Below, one piece after another: positions 53,296 through 62,081 of a stretch of DNA of 64,000 bases (its first letter is position 1; each line of letters starts with the position of its first letter). Made by a program: the position numbers and the translations under genes. The DNA is from Halomonas alimentaria (lineage in GTDB: Bacteria > Pseudomonadota > Gammaproteobacteria > Pseudomonadales > Halomonadaceae). The notes below the pieces were generated by a model. The model saw only the letters and a list, made by a program, of their open reading frames with translations. It did no database searches and was not told where the DNA came from. The DNA lies in assembly GCF_009902005.1 (NCBI RefSeq), contig NZ_WUTT01000001.1:809601-873600 (forward strand), given 5' to 3'.

Positions 53296-54468
53296 TCAGC
53301 GGCGGCGGGAGAGCACTCGCAGCCGCGACTCGAGCAGGTCGCGGTCCAGGTAGGTCCCCTGCAGGTGGCGGGCGCCGGTGTTGGGGTCGAAGGCGCGGCG
53401 GCCATGCAGCACCCGGCGGTTGTCGAAGGCGACCATCTCGCCCGGCGCCAGGCTGAAGTCGAGCTGGAAGCGCGGCGAGTGTAGCAGCTGCCAGAAGTGG
53501 CGATAGGCGCGGTACCAGGCCGTCATGCGCTCGGCGGGCAGGCGCAGGGTATCGCGTATCCAGTTGTTGAAGCGCAACTCCACCACTCGGCCCTCGGCGT
53601 CGCAGCCGATCACTGGTGCGCGCACGGCGATGTCGTGCGTCTCGTCCTGAAAGCGGAAGTCGATGGCCTCCTCGCTGAGTACCCGGAAGGCCTCGGGATC
53701 CGCCTCGCGCAGCGCCTCGGCGACCCGGATGCCGTCGGCGAGCAGCGATTCGCCCCCCTCGGCCTCATTCTGGAGGCAGTAGAGTAGCTGGATATCCGGC
53801 GGCTGGCGCCAGTTGGGCAGGTCGATGTGAAGCGCCAGGCCGATGGCGGTGTAGGCGGCGTTGTTGGGGTTGGGCTTGGAGCGCACGTCGAAGCGGGCGC
53901 CGAAGTTGGTGGGGCGCTGGGGACCGATGCGCTCCGCCAGGCGGCTGACCTCCTCGTCGGCCAGCGGGCCCTGGTCGATCAGCGCCAGGCCGTCGCGCAG
54001 CAGCGCCTCGAGCCAGGTCGCCTCCCCCTCCGGCGTCAGGAAGTCGGCGTGGCGCACGCGCACCGGCGTGAAGCCCTCGCGCCAGGCACGACGCGCGGGG
54101 ACGGGGCTCGTCACCGGTGCCTCGGGGCGGCGCTGGTGCAGCCAGCCGGCGGCGAAGCGGCTCTCGTGGCCGTCCTCCCAGCGCAGCCACAGGTGGCCTT
54201 CCTCGATGCGCGTCTCGGGCGGCGTGCTCACCTCGTCGAGCGGCACATGCAGGCGCTCGCGGGTCTGGGGGTGGCGGCACGCCGGACAGGGGCAGTGGTC
54301 GCGCAGCCAGAGCAGGGGCAGGCGGGTGCGCGCGCCGTCTTCCCAGATCAGCGCCACCGCCTCGGCTTCGGCGCGGGCCTCGCTGAGCAGCGGCCCGGCG
54401 GGGAAGGGCGCGAGCTCGGCCATGTCGGGGGCGGTGGCAGGGCGAGCGGTGTCGGCGACAAGGCTCAT
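53296..54468 (-). CDS. Gamma-butyrobetaine dioxygenase-like 2-oxoglutarate/Fe(II) oxygenase
   Basis: A 390-residue protein with the two-domain layout of gamma-butyrobetaine hydroxylase: an N-terminal zinc domain with LRDHCPCPACRHPQTRERLH (about residues 55-74), and a C-terminal TauD domain. The iron residues are H214 and D216 (LALHIDLPNWRQPP) and H355 (RRVLHGRRAF). HIDLPNW resembles GBBH (HTDLPxY/W) more than trimethyllysine hydroxylase, so carnitine formation from gamma-butyrobetaine is the best guess. It is divergent from a LysR gene and a threonine aldolase gene lies beyond that. The length matches the family (about 380-390). Confidence 0.85.
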   Translation of the reverse strand: MSLVADTARPATAPDMAELAPFPAGPLLSEARAEAEAVALIWEDGARTRLPLLWLRDHCPCPACRHPQTRERLHVPLDEVSTPPETRIEEGHLWLRWEDGHESRFAAGWLHQRRPEAPVTSPVPARRAWREGFTPVRVRHADFLTPEGEATWLEALLRDGLALIDQGPLADEEVSRLAERIGPQRPTNFGARFDVRSKPNPNNAAYTAIGLALHIDLPNWRQPPDIQLLYCLQNEAEGGESLLADGIRVAEALREADPEAFRVLSEEAIDFRFQDETHDIAVRAPVIGCDAEGRVVELRFNNWIRDTLRLPAERMTAWYRAYRHFWQLLHSPRFQLDFSLAPGEMVAFDNRRVLHGRRAFDPNTGARHLQGTYLDRDLLESRLRVLSRRR

Positions 54469-54568
54469 GGCGTCTCCTCGGGTCAGGGGATGGGGGAGGC
54501 GCTCAGGATGGGGCGTGGCGCGGGCAGTGACAAACGATTAATCTGGCGCCTATGACCCAATCCAGCTT

Positions 54569-55462
54569 ATGAGTGACTTGGCCATGACCCCCTTGCCGCC
54601 GCTGACCTGGCTGCAGGCCTTCGAGGCCGCCGCGCGCACCCTCAGCTTCACCGCCGCCGGTCGCGAGCTGGGGGTGACCCAGGCGGCCATCAGCCAGCGC
54701 ATCCGCCTGCTGGAGGACCGCCTGGGCCACAAGCTCTTCGTGCGCCACCCGCGCAGCCTCACCCTGACCCCGGCAGGCCAGGCCTGGCTGCCCAGCATCC
54801 ACGACGCCTTCTCGCGCCTGGCCGAGGGAACCGCCGAGGTGTTCGGCGGCGCGGCCGACCACAGCGTGACCCTGCGCACCACCCCGGTGATCCAGCAGGA
54901 CTGGCTGGCACCGCGCCTGGCTCGCCTGCGAGAGGCGCATCCCGAGGTGGCGCTGCGCCTGGTCAGCGCCATCTGGCCCGACGACTTCGGCCCCGAGGGG
55001 GCGGACATCGAGATCCGCTACGGCCACGGCGACTGGGCCGGGGTGGAGGCGCTGTCGCTGGGCGAGGAGTGGCTGGTGCCGGCCTGCGCGCCCGCCGTCG
55101 CCGAGCGGCTGCGGGCGCCGGCCGAACTGGCGGGTCATACCCTGCTGCATGCCCTGGGCTTCGGCGCCGGCTGGCCGGCCTGGCTGGAGGCGGCGGCCCT
55201 GAGCGGGCTCGAGCGCCGCTGCGACTCGCTGGCCTGCGACAACCAGGTGATGACGCTGGCGCTGGCCGCACGGGGCATCGGGGTCGCCCTGGCCCATCGC
55301 CGCCTGCTGGCCGAGCGCGACGACCTGGTGGTGCCCTTCGACCCCGGCCTGCCCTGCGCGGAGCGCTTCTGGCTGGTGCGACCGAGCCGCCGCGAGGTCG
55401 GCGACGACGCCGGGCGCGTGTGGCGCTGGCTGCTCGCCGAGCGCCAGCTCAGTGGCGGGTGA
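54569..55462 (+). CDS. LysR-family regulator (GcvA-like)
   Basis: A 297-residue LysR regulator of the GcvA-like group: PPLTWLQAFEAAARTLSFTA, GVTQAAISQRIRLLEDRLGH, and an effector domain from about residue 90. It is divergent from the dioxygenase (100 bases between), and its 3' end overlaps the convergent threonine aldolase gene by 14 bases. It most likely controls the dioxygenase. The ATG at 54569 was used; an in-frame ATG at 54584 (MTPLPPLTWL) is equally plausible. Confidence 0.88.
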   Translation: MSDLAMTPLPPLTWLQAFEAAARTLSFTAAGRELGVTQAAISQRIRLLEDRLGHKLFVRHPRSLTLTPAGQAWLPSIHDAFSRLAEGTAEVFGGAADHSVTLRTTPVIQQDWLAPRLARLREAHPEVALRLVSAIWPDDFGPEGADIEIRYGHGDWAGVEALSLGEEWLVPACAPAVAERLRAPAELAGHTLLHALGFGAGWPAWLEAAALSGLERRCDSLACDNQVMTLALAARGIGVALAHRRLLAERDDLVVPFDPGLPCAERFWLVRPSRREVGDDAGRVWRWLLAERQLSGG

Positions 55463-56456
55463 AGTACTCGCCCAGCGCCTCGAGCACTCTCTCGATGGCG
55501 TCGTCGTCGAGGTCGCGGTGGACCACCAGGCGGGTGGCGTAGAGCAGCTCGACGAGGATCCCGCGGGCGGCTAGCCAGGCGCGCAGCGGGGCGACGTGGG
55601 GCTCGGGGATGCGCAGGAACACCATGTTGGTGGCCTGGTAGGCCACCTCGAGGTCGGGCAACGCGCGGATCCCCTCGGCCAGGCGTGCGGCGCGGCGATG
55701 ATCGCCGGCGAGGTCGGCCACGTGGTGGTCCAGCGCATGGTGGCAGGCGGCGGCGATGATGCCGGACTGGCGCATGCCGCCGCCCAGCACCTTGCGCCAG
55801 CGCCGGGCGCTGTCGATCAGCTCGCGGGAGCCCGCCAGGGCCGAGCCCACCGGGGCGCCGAGCCCCTTGGAGAAGCACAGCGAGACCGAGTCGAAGGGCG
55901 CGCAGAGCTCATCCAGTGAGGTGTCGCTGGCCACCGCGGCGTTGAACAGCCGGGCGCCGTCGAGGTGGGTGGCGAGGCCGTGCTCCCGGGCCAGCGCGGT
56001 GGCCGCCGCCACGTAGTCGGGATCGAGCACGCGCCCGCCGATGGTGTTCTCCAGCGCCAGCAGGCGGGTGCGGGCGAAGTGGAAGTCGTCGGGCTTGATC
56101 GCCGCGCGGATGCGCTCCAGGGGCAGCGAGCCGTCCTCGGCGTGCTCCAGCGGCTGGGGCTGGATGCCGCCGAGCACCGCGGCGCCGCCGCCCTCGTACT
56201 TGTAGGTGTGGGCCTGCTGGCCGGCGAGGTATTCGTCGCCGCGCTGGCAGTGGGCGAGCAGGGCGGCCAGGTTGCTCTGGGTGCCGCTGGGGAAGAGCAG
56301 GGCGGCGGCCTTGCCGGCGCGTTCGGCCACGGCGGCCTCGAAGCGCGCCACGCTGGGGTCGTCGCCCCAGACGTCGTCGCCCACCGGGGCGGCGTGCATC
56401 GCGTCGCGCATGGCGGCGCTGGGACGGGTGACGGTATCGCTGCGCAGGTCGATCAT
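55449..56456 (-). CDS. ltaE: Low-specificity L-threonine aldolase-like PLP enzyme
   Basis: A 335-residue fold-type I PLP enzyme. It cleaves beta-hydroxy-amino acids to glycine and an aldehyde. The start MIDLRSDTVTRPSAAMRDAM is diagnostic; the PLP lysine is K197 in SVSLCFSKGLGAPVGSAL, and HLDGARLFNAAV binds the cofactor ring. Possible substrates include L-threonine and larger 3-hydroxy amino acids. It lies beside a carnitine-type dioxygenase, whose pathway contains a 3-hydroxy-trimethyllysine cleavage of exactly this kind. It precedes mtfA on the same strand in reverse order (mtfA and the nitrilase fusion are upstream). Confidence 0.92.
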   Translation of the reverse strand: MIDLRSDTVTRPSAAMRDAMHAAPVGDDVWGDDPSVARFEAAVAERAGKAAALLFPSGTQSNLAALLAHCQRGDEYLAGQQAHTYKYEGGGAAVLGGIQPQPLEHAEDGSLPLERIRAAIKPDDFHFARTRLLALENTIGGRVLDPDYVAAATALAREHGLATHLDGARLFNAAVASDTSLDELCAPFDSVSLCFSKGLGAPVGSALAGSRELIDSARRWRKVLGGGMRQSGIIAAACHHALDHHVADLAGDHRRAARLAEGIRALPDLEVAYQATNMVFLRIPEPHVAPLRAWLAARGILVELLYATRLVVHRDLDDDAIERVLEALGEYFTRH

Positions 56457-56483
56457 CGGCGCCTCCTGGGGACGGGCGGTGGG

Positions 56484-57323
56484 TCAGTGGCGCTCGGGAT
56501 GGGCCGCGAGCGGCCGCGCGTGATACTCGGCCGGCAGGCGGGCCAGCGGCGCCTGGCGGAAGTAGCGGCCGAGCAGCGCGAAGAGCGCCGGATAGGCATC
56601 ATGCAACAGGTCGGGGGCGGTGAAGAAGGCCTCGCAGCACACCGCGAAGCACTCGCCGGGGTGGGTGGCGGCGTAGTCATCGATGGGCGTGGCCTCGCCG
56701 CGCGCCAGCCGCGCCTGGAGGTCGTCCCACACCGCCATGAACACCCGGTGCCACTCCCGCGGGTCGATCTCGGCGGGCAGCGGCGGGAAGCCGTCGACGT
56801 CCAGCGAGTTGCCCAGGTCGAGCTTGTGGGCGAACTCGTGGATCAGCACGTTGAACCCCGAGAAGTCGCCGCTCTCCATCAGATCGGGGAAGGCCACCAC
56901 CACCGGCCCCTGGTGGGAGGTCTCGCCGGCGCGTTCGTCGTCGTACTCGTGCATCACGCCGAATTCGTCCATCTCCTCCACCCGGCGCTGGAAGGCGTCC
57001 GGCAGCACCAGTACCTCGTGGACGTTGGCGAAGGCCTCATGATGCTCCTCCTCGGGCCAGCCCAGGGTCAGCAGGCAGGCCTGGGCGGCCAGGGCAAGCC
57101 TGGCGGGGAGGTCGAAGGGGGTGGCCTCGGCGAGCTCGGGGTGCAGGGTGACGCGCTTGGCGTGCAGGAAGCGCCAGGCACGTTGGCCCAGGCGTGCTGC
57201 CTCCTCCTCGGCCAGGGCGGCGAGCAGCGGCACGCGTCCGCGTGCCTCGGCCCAGGCGTCTTCGGGGAAGGGGTGGCGCGCCGCGAAGCGCGCCTCGCGC
57301 CAACGTTTCAGGCGCCCCAGCAT
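56484..57323 (-). CDS. mtfA: MtfA-type zinc peptidase
   Basis: A 279-residue MtfA (YeeI) protein: a cytoplasmic gluzincin-like aminopeptidase that binds and removes the glucose repressor Mlc in E. coli. The zinc motif is H162, E163 and H166 in NVLIHEFAHKLDLGNS; downstream the second zinc region ECFAVCCEAFF is seen. AYHARPLA near the end is part of the family tail. The gene starts 4 bases after the GNAT-nitrilase stop and ends 27 bases before ltaE begins, so the three genes may be one transcript. Confidence 0.92.
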   Translation of the reverse strand: MLGRLKRWREARFAARHPFPEDAWAEARGRVPLLAALAEEEAARLGQRAWRFLHAKRVTLHPELAEATPFDLPARLALAAQACLLTLGWPEEEHHEAFANVHEVLVLPDAFQRRVEEMDEFGVMHEYDDERAGETSHQGPVVVAFPDLMESGDFSGFNVLIHEFAHKLDLGNSLDVDGFPPLPAEIDPREWHRVFMAVWDDLQARLARGEATPIDDYAATHPGECFAVCCEAFFTAPDLLHDAYPALFALLGRYFRQAPLARLPAEYHARPLAAHPERH

Positions 57324-57327
57324 CGGC

Positions 57328-58899
57328 TCAGCTCTCGTCGAGGTCGGCCCCGGACTTCCACGACCAGTCGCGCCAGCGCAGGTCGAAGAGGTCCTTGCGG
57401 CGATCCTTGAGGTTGGTTACCGAGCCCTCGTTGCGCACCATGGTCAGCCGCGTCAGGTCGAGGTCCGAGAACATGATCATCTCGGTGTTGGGGGTGGTCT
57501 CGGAGAGCACGGCGTCGTGTGGGAAGGCGAAGTCCGAGGGCGAGAAGACCGACGACTGTGCGTACTGGATCTCCATGTTCTCGATGGAGGGCACGTTGCC
57601 CACGCTGCCGCACAGCACCACGTAGCACTCGTTCTCGATGGCCCGGGCCTGGGCGCAGTGACGCACCCGCAGGTAGCCGTTCTTGGTATCGGTCCAGAAG
57701 GGCACGAAGAGGATGTCCATCTCCTGCTCGGCCAGCAGCCGCGGAAGCTCCGGGAACTCCACGTCGTAGCAGATCAGGATGCCGATGCGCCCGGCGTCGG
57801 TGTCGAATACCTGGAGGTCGTCGCCGCCCTCGATCACCCAGTCGCGGCGCTCCTGGGGGGTGATGTGCAGCTTGGCCTGGCGCTCCAGGGTGCCGTCGCG
57901 GTGGCACAGGTAGGCGACGTTATAGAGACGGTCGTCCTCTCCCACCTCGATCATCGAGCCGGCGATGATGTTGATGTTGCAGGAGACTGCCATGCGCGAG
58001 AGCTCGGTCTTGAACTGCTCGGTGAAGCTGGCCAGGAATCGGATGGCGGCCATCTGGTCCTGCTGGGCGGCGCGGTTCTGCAGCCCCATCAGCGGCGCAT
58101 TGAACAGCTCCGGAAAGACCGCGAAGTCGCTCTTGTAGTCCGAGAGGGCGTCGACGAAGTACTCCACCTGCTGCAGCACCGCCTCCACCGAATCGAACTC
58201 ACGCATCTGCCACTGCACGGCACCCACCCTTACCTGGGTCTTGCGGGTATCGAGCACCAGCTCGGCGGGCTCGTAGAGGAAGTTGTTCCATTCCAGCAGG
58301 GTGGCGTAGCCCTGGGAGCGCTCGTCCTCCGGGAGGTAGTCGCGTAGCAGGCGCTTGACCTGGAAGTCGTTGGCCAGCTGGAAGGAGAGGATGGGGTCGT
58401 GGATCTCCTTGCGCGCCACCCGGTCGATGTACTGGGTGGGGGAGAGCTCCTCGGCGTGCTGGTGGTACTGGGGGATGCGCCCGCCGGCGAGGATCGCGCG
58501 CAGGTTCAGCGAGCGACACAGCTCCTTGCGCGCGTCGTAGAGGCGCCGACCCAGGCGGTAGCCGCGGTAGTCGGGGTGGATCAGCACGTCCAGCCCGTAC
58601 ATGGCGTCGCCCTCGGGGGCGTCGAGGATCACCTCGCGCTTGCCGATCAGGTCGTCGTACTTGTGCGGGTTGGTGAACTCGTCGTAGTCGACCCGCACGG
58701 TCAGGGCGATGCCCACCAGGCGGCCGTCATCCTCGATGACCACCTGGCCGTCGGGGAAGGACTCGATCAGCTTCTCGATGGTGTGCCGCGACCAGGCGCC
58801 GCCGATATCGTGGTAGACGGCGTCCATCAGCGACTCGAGCTGGGGGTAGTCATCCAGCGTCAGGTTGCGAAGCGTGAGGTGCAGGTCGTCGAGGGACAT
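57328..58899 (-). CDS. GNAT acetyltransferase - nitrilase fusion protein
   Basis: A 523-residue fusion. Residues 1 to about 210 form a GNAT domain (MYGLDVLIHPDYRGYRLGRR binds acetyl-CoA). Residues about 222-510 form a carbon-nitrogen hydrolase with the catalytic triad E264 (AVFPELFNAP), K343 (QAKLHITPQE) and C377 (GILICYDVEFPELPR). Fusions of this kind (YhcX-like) occur in many bacteria; their amide substrate is not known to me. It is the first gene of a possible three-gene unit with mtfA and ltaE. The ATG at 58899 opens the conserved DLHLTLRNLTLDDYPQLESL. Confidence 0.9.
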   Translation of the reverse strand: MSLDDLHLTLRNLTLDDYPQLESLMDAVYHDIGGAWSRHTIEKLIESFPDGQVVIEDDGRLVGIALTVRVDYDEFTNPHKYDDLIGKREVILDAPEGDAMYGLDVLIHPDYRGYRLGRRLYDARKELCRSLNLRAILAGGRIPQYHQHAEELSPTQYIDRVARKEIHDPILSFQLANDFQVKRLLRDYLPEDERSQGYATLLEWNNFLYEPAELVLDTRKTQVRVGAVQWQMREFDSVEAVLQQVEYFVDALSDYKSDFAVFPELFNAPLMGLQNRAAQQDQMAAIRFLASFTEQFKTELSRMAVSCNINIIAGSMIEVGEDDRLYNVAYLCHRDGTLERQAKLHITPQERRDWVIEGGDDLQVFDTDAGRIGILICYDVEFPELPRLLAEQEMDILFVPFWTDTKNGYLRVRHCAQARAIENECYVVLCGSVGNVPSIENMEIQYAQSSVFSPSDFAFPHDAVLSETTPNTEMIMFSDLDLTRLTMVRNEGSVTNLKDRRKDLFDLRWRDWSWKSGADLDES

Positions 58900-58937
58900 G
58901 GTGCATCCTTCAGGTCAGGTGGGGCAGAGGGCAGAGT

Positions 58938-59858
58938 CTAGCACGAGCGATCGGTGCCGCCCTGTGCCGCGACGGGCGGGCGGCCCAGTGGCCGGGTCAG
59001 GGTCTGGGCCATGATCACGCCGGCGAGTATCAGCGCCCCGCCCAGGAAGTGGAACAGGGCGATGCGCTCGCCCAGGGCGAGCATGGCGATGATGGCGCTG
59101 AACAGCGGCATCAGGTTGATGAAGATGCTCGCCTGGCTGGCGCCGATGCGGCGGATCGCCAGCATCCACAGAAAGGTGGTGACGATGGAGGCGGGAATGC
59201 CGGCGTAGAGGATCAGGCCGACGTTGCTCGAATCGACCGGGGTCATGGGACCCAGCAGGTAGGGTGGCAGCAGGAAGAGCACGGCGAAGATCACCTGGCC
59301 GTAGAGCAGCACCCAGGGTGGCAGGTCGATGGGCCAGCGCTTGAGCATCACCCCGTAGAGGGCGTAGCAGGTGGCGGCCACCAGCATCAGGGCGTCTCCC
59401 TTCGCCACCGTCAGCTCCAGCAGCGAGAGCGGGTTGCCCTGGCCGAGCAGGACGGACACGCCGACCAGTGCCAGGGCGCCGCCGGCCACGCCGCCCAGGC
59501 TCGGCGGCTCGCGCAGGATCAGGGCGCTGAGCAGCACGGTGAGCAGCGGCACCATGGCGGCCAGGATGCCCATGTTGGTGGCGCTGGTGGTCTCGGCGGC
59601 CATGTAGGCGAGCCCCTGCCACAATCCCATGCCGAGCAGCCCCAGCACGGCGAGCTTCGGCCACTCCCGGCGGATCGTTGCCCGGTGCTTCCAGGCCGAA
59701 GGCGCCAGGAAGGGGGTGAGCACGGCGAGCGCCAGCACCCAGCGCAGGAAGGCGATGCTGCTCGGCGCGATGGCGCCGACGGTGAGCTGGTTGATGGTCA
59801 TGTTGCCCGACCAGATCAGTACTGCGCCGAGGGGGGCCAGGAAGTGCAGGGGAGACAT
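58938..59858 (-). CDS. EamA-family (DMT) exporter
   Basis: A 306-residue ten-helix EamA transporter. Blocks include AVLIWSGNMTINQLTVGAIA, FLRWVLALAVLTPFLAPSAW, AAETTSATNMGILAAMVPLL and FLGGALILAGVIMAQTLTR. The substrate is unknown. The ATG at 59858 leads straight into the first helix, whereas upstream in-frame starts add an unlikely 47-residue leader. It is divergent from the BCCT carrier with 106 bases between the starts. Confidence 0.88.
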   Translation of the reverse strand: MSPLHFLAPLGAVLIWSGNMTINQLTVGAIAPSSIAFLRWVLALAVLTPFLAPSAWKHRATIRREWPKLAVLGLLGMGLWQGLAYMAAETTSATNMGILAAMVPLLTVLLSALILREPPSLGGVAGGALALVGVSVLLGQGNPLSLLELTVAKGDALMLVAATCYALYGVMLKRWPIDLPPWVLLYGQVIFAVLFLLPPYLLGPMTPVDSSNVGLILYAGIPASIVTTFLWMLAIRRIGASQASIFINLMPLFSAIIAMLALGERIALFHFLGGALILAGVIMAQTLTRPLGRPPVAAQGGTDRSC

Positions 59859-59964
59859 CGCGGTTCCGTATACGTTGAAAGGTGGCCGCTCATGGCCAGG
59901 GTCGTTGAATGAGCACATGGTAAACTGAACCTGCATCTCACTCCCATCGCAAGAGGGCTCTCCC

Positions 59965-61629
59965 ATGAGCGAATCCAGGGATCCTGGCGATCCAGGCATG
60001 TCCTCACCCCATGCCGAGACCAGCGATATGCAGACCGACTATGTCGTCGGCCAGGACAATATCGAGGGGCAGCTGGGTCCCATCGGCTTCGATATCCACA
60101 ACCGGGTATTCGTCGTGTCGGCGCTGGCCTCGGTGGTGTTCATAGTGCTTACCCTGCTGTTCCCCGAGCGCGCGGGCAGCCTCTTCCAGTCTATCGTCGG
60201 CTTCTCGACCGGCACCCTGGACTGGTACTTCATGATCGTGGTGGACTTCTTCATCCTGTTCTGCGTGGCGCTGGTGCTGCTGCCCTATGGCTCGGTGCGG
60301 CTGGGCGGCCCCGACGCCCGGCCCGAGTACGGATACCTTTCCTGGTTCTCGATGCTCTTCGCCGCGGGCATCGGCATCGGGTTGCTGTTCTTCGGCGTGC
60401 TGGAGCCGGTCTACCACGCCAACGTCTCGCTCCCCCTGGGGGTGGCTTCCCCCTTCGGCAGCGACGGGACGCTCGATCACGCGGCGATCGCCGACGCCAG
60501 CGCCCTCGGGCTTGCCGGCACCTACCTGCACTGGGGGCTGCACGGCTGGGCCGTCTATGTGGTGATGGCGCTGGCCCTGGCGCTCTTCACCTACAACAAG
60601 GGGTTGCCCTTCTCCATCCGTTCGGCCTTCTTCCCGATCCTCGGTGATCGCGTATGGGGCTGGTGGGGACACGTGATCGATATCCTGGCGGTCTTCTCCA
60701 CCCTGTTCGGGTTGGCCACCTCCCTGGGACTCGGTGCACAGCAGGCCAATGCGGGGATGAACTTCGTGTTCGGCCTGGAGGTCAGCACCAGCTTCCAGGT
60801 CATCATCATCATCCTGGTGACGGCCGTGGCGCTGGTCTCGGTGTGGCGTGGCCTCGACGGGGGCGTGAAGAAGCTCTCCGAGATCAACATGATCCTGGCG
60901 GTGCTGTTCTTCCTGTTCGTGCTGTTTGCCGGCCCGACCCTGCTGGCGCTGAGCGGATTCTGGACGGGACTGGTGACCTACGTGACGGAGTTCATCCCGC
61001 TGTCGGCGCCCTTCGGTCGCGAGGATGACGCCTTCCGCCAGGCCTGGACCATCTTCTACTGGGCCTGGTGGATCAGCTGGGCGCCCTTCGTGGGCATGTT
61101 CATCGCGCGGGTCTCCCGCGGGCGCACGGTGCGGGAGTTCATCATCTCGGTGCTGCTGATCCCCAGCCTGTTCATCTTCATCTGGATGGGGGTGTTCGGC
61201 AGCACGGCGCTGGAGCAGCTGTATGCCGATCCGGCCGGGAGCCTGGTCAAGGAGTATGTGATCGACAACTACAGTCCGGAGCTGTCGCTGTTCGGCATGC
61301 TCAACGAGCTGCCACTGACCGGGTTGATGTCCACCCTGGCGATCTTCCTGGCGCTGGTCTTCTTCGTGACCTCCTCGGACTCCGGCTCGCTGGTGATCGA
61401 CACCATCACCGCCGGGGGCAAGGTCGATGCGCCGCGCACCCAGCGCATGTTCTGGGCGACGGTGGAGGGGTTGATCGCCATCGTGCTGCTGATCGGTGGC
61501 GGCCTCTCGGCACTGCAGGCGGGTGTCACCGCGACGGCGATCCCGTTCTCGGTGGTGATGCTGCTGATGTGCTACAGCATCGTCCGGGCGCTCAACGGCG
61601 AGTTGCGGCGACGGCCTGCTGCGCCCTGA
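59965..61629 (+). CDS. BCCT-family betaine/carnitine/choline transporter
   Basis: A 554-residue twelve-helix BCCT carrier that imports quaternary amines with sodium or protons. The signature WAWWISWAPFVGMFIARVSR followed by GRTVREFIISVLL is clear, as is GGVKKLSEINMILAVLFF, with an aromatic-rich helix FYWAWW lining the site. BCCT proteins take up compatible solutes and may be osmotically activated; the N-terminus has a short soluble region. Carnitine, betaine and choline are candidates, which fits the carnitine-type dioxygenase 6 kb away, but the substrate is not proved. The ATG at 59965 has GAGGG upstream. Confidence 0.92.
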   Translation: MSESRDPGDPGMSSPHAETSDMQTDYVVGQDNIEGQLGPIGFDIHNRVFVVSALASVVFIVLTLLFPERAGSLFQSIVGFSTGTLDWYFMIVVDFFILFCVALVLLPYGSVRLGGPDARPEYGYLSWFSMLFAAGIGIGLLFFGVLEPVYHANVSLPLGVASPFGSDGTLDHAAIADASALGLAGTYLHWGLHGWAVYVVMALALALFTYNKGLPFSIRSAFFPILGDRVWGWWGHVIDILAVFSTLFGLATSLGLGAQQANAGMNFVFGLEVSTSFQVIIIILVTAVALVSVWRGLDGGVKKLSEINMILAVLFFLFVLFAGPTLLALSGFWTGLVTYVTEFIPLSAPFGREDDAFRQAWTIFYWAWWISWAPFVGMFIARVSRGRTVREFIISVLLIPSLFIFIWMGVFGSTALEQLYADPAGSLVKEYVIDNYSPELSLFGMLNELPLTGLMSTLAIFLALVFFVTSSDSGSLVIDTITAGGKVDAPRTQRMFWATVEGLIAIVLLIGGGLSALQAGVTATAIPFSVVMLLMCYSIVRALNGELRRRPAAP

Positions 61630-61635
61630 AAAGAC

Positions 61636-61661
61636 GTGAGCCCCGACACGTCGGGGCTCAC
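61636..61661. terminator. Terminator-like hairpin after the BCCT gene
   Basis: A perfect 11-bp stem GTGAGCCCCGA/TCGGGGCTCAC with a CACG loop, 6 bases after the BCCT stop and 33 bases from the end of the convergent small protein gene. No T run. Confidence 0.7.
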
Positions 61662-61694
61662 GGGGGTTGCCGGCTTGCGTGCGGACGGCGGGTC

Positions 61695-61949
61695 CTACAT
61701 CAGGCCCAGTTTCTCCTTGGCCTCTTCCAGTAGGGCCACCGATTCGTCGTGGTCACCGGCCTGGTGGGCTTCCTCGCCGCGGGCCCGCAGGTCGCGGACC
61801 TCCTCGAGGGTGGATTCGTCGACTTCGGCGACGGTGGTGTCATCCTCCAGCGCCTGGTCAATGTCGCCCATCAGTGTCGGACACATATGCGCCCAGGCCG
61901 ATGCGGAGAACAGCATGGCGGCCAGGGCGATGAGTGATTTCTTGATCAT
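61695..61949 (-). CDS. Small exported protein of unknown function
   Basis: An 84-residue protein with a clear Sec signal, MIKKSLIALAAMLFSASAWA, cleaved before HMCP. The 64-residue mature part is acidic and helical (LMGDIDQALEDDTTV; EEAHQAGDHDESVALLEEAK), resembling a single TPR-like hairpin. The HMC at the new N-terminus could bind copper or another metal, but this is speculation. The ATG at 61949 has GAGGTACC upstream. I do not recognise a named family. Confidence 0.7.
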   Translation of the reverse strand: MIKKSLIALAAMLFSASAWAHMCPTLMGDIDQALEDDTTVAEVDESTLEEVRDLRARGEEAHQAGDHDESVALLEEAKEKLGLM

Positions 61950-62081
61950 CTCGGTACCTCCCGAGCGCGGTCAGGTGAAGGCGTACCCAGCAGGCACGCC
62001 TGCCGGGTCTCACGATGGACCCGTGCCCGTTCAGTGTAGTCCGGGGTAAGGCCCCATGCTCGGGAGCGACAGCGCCCTGGA

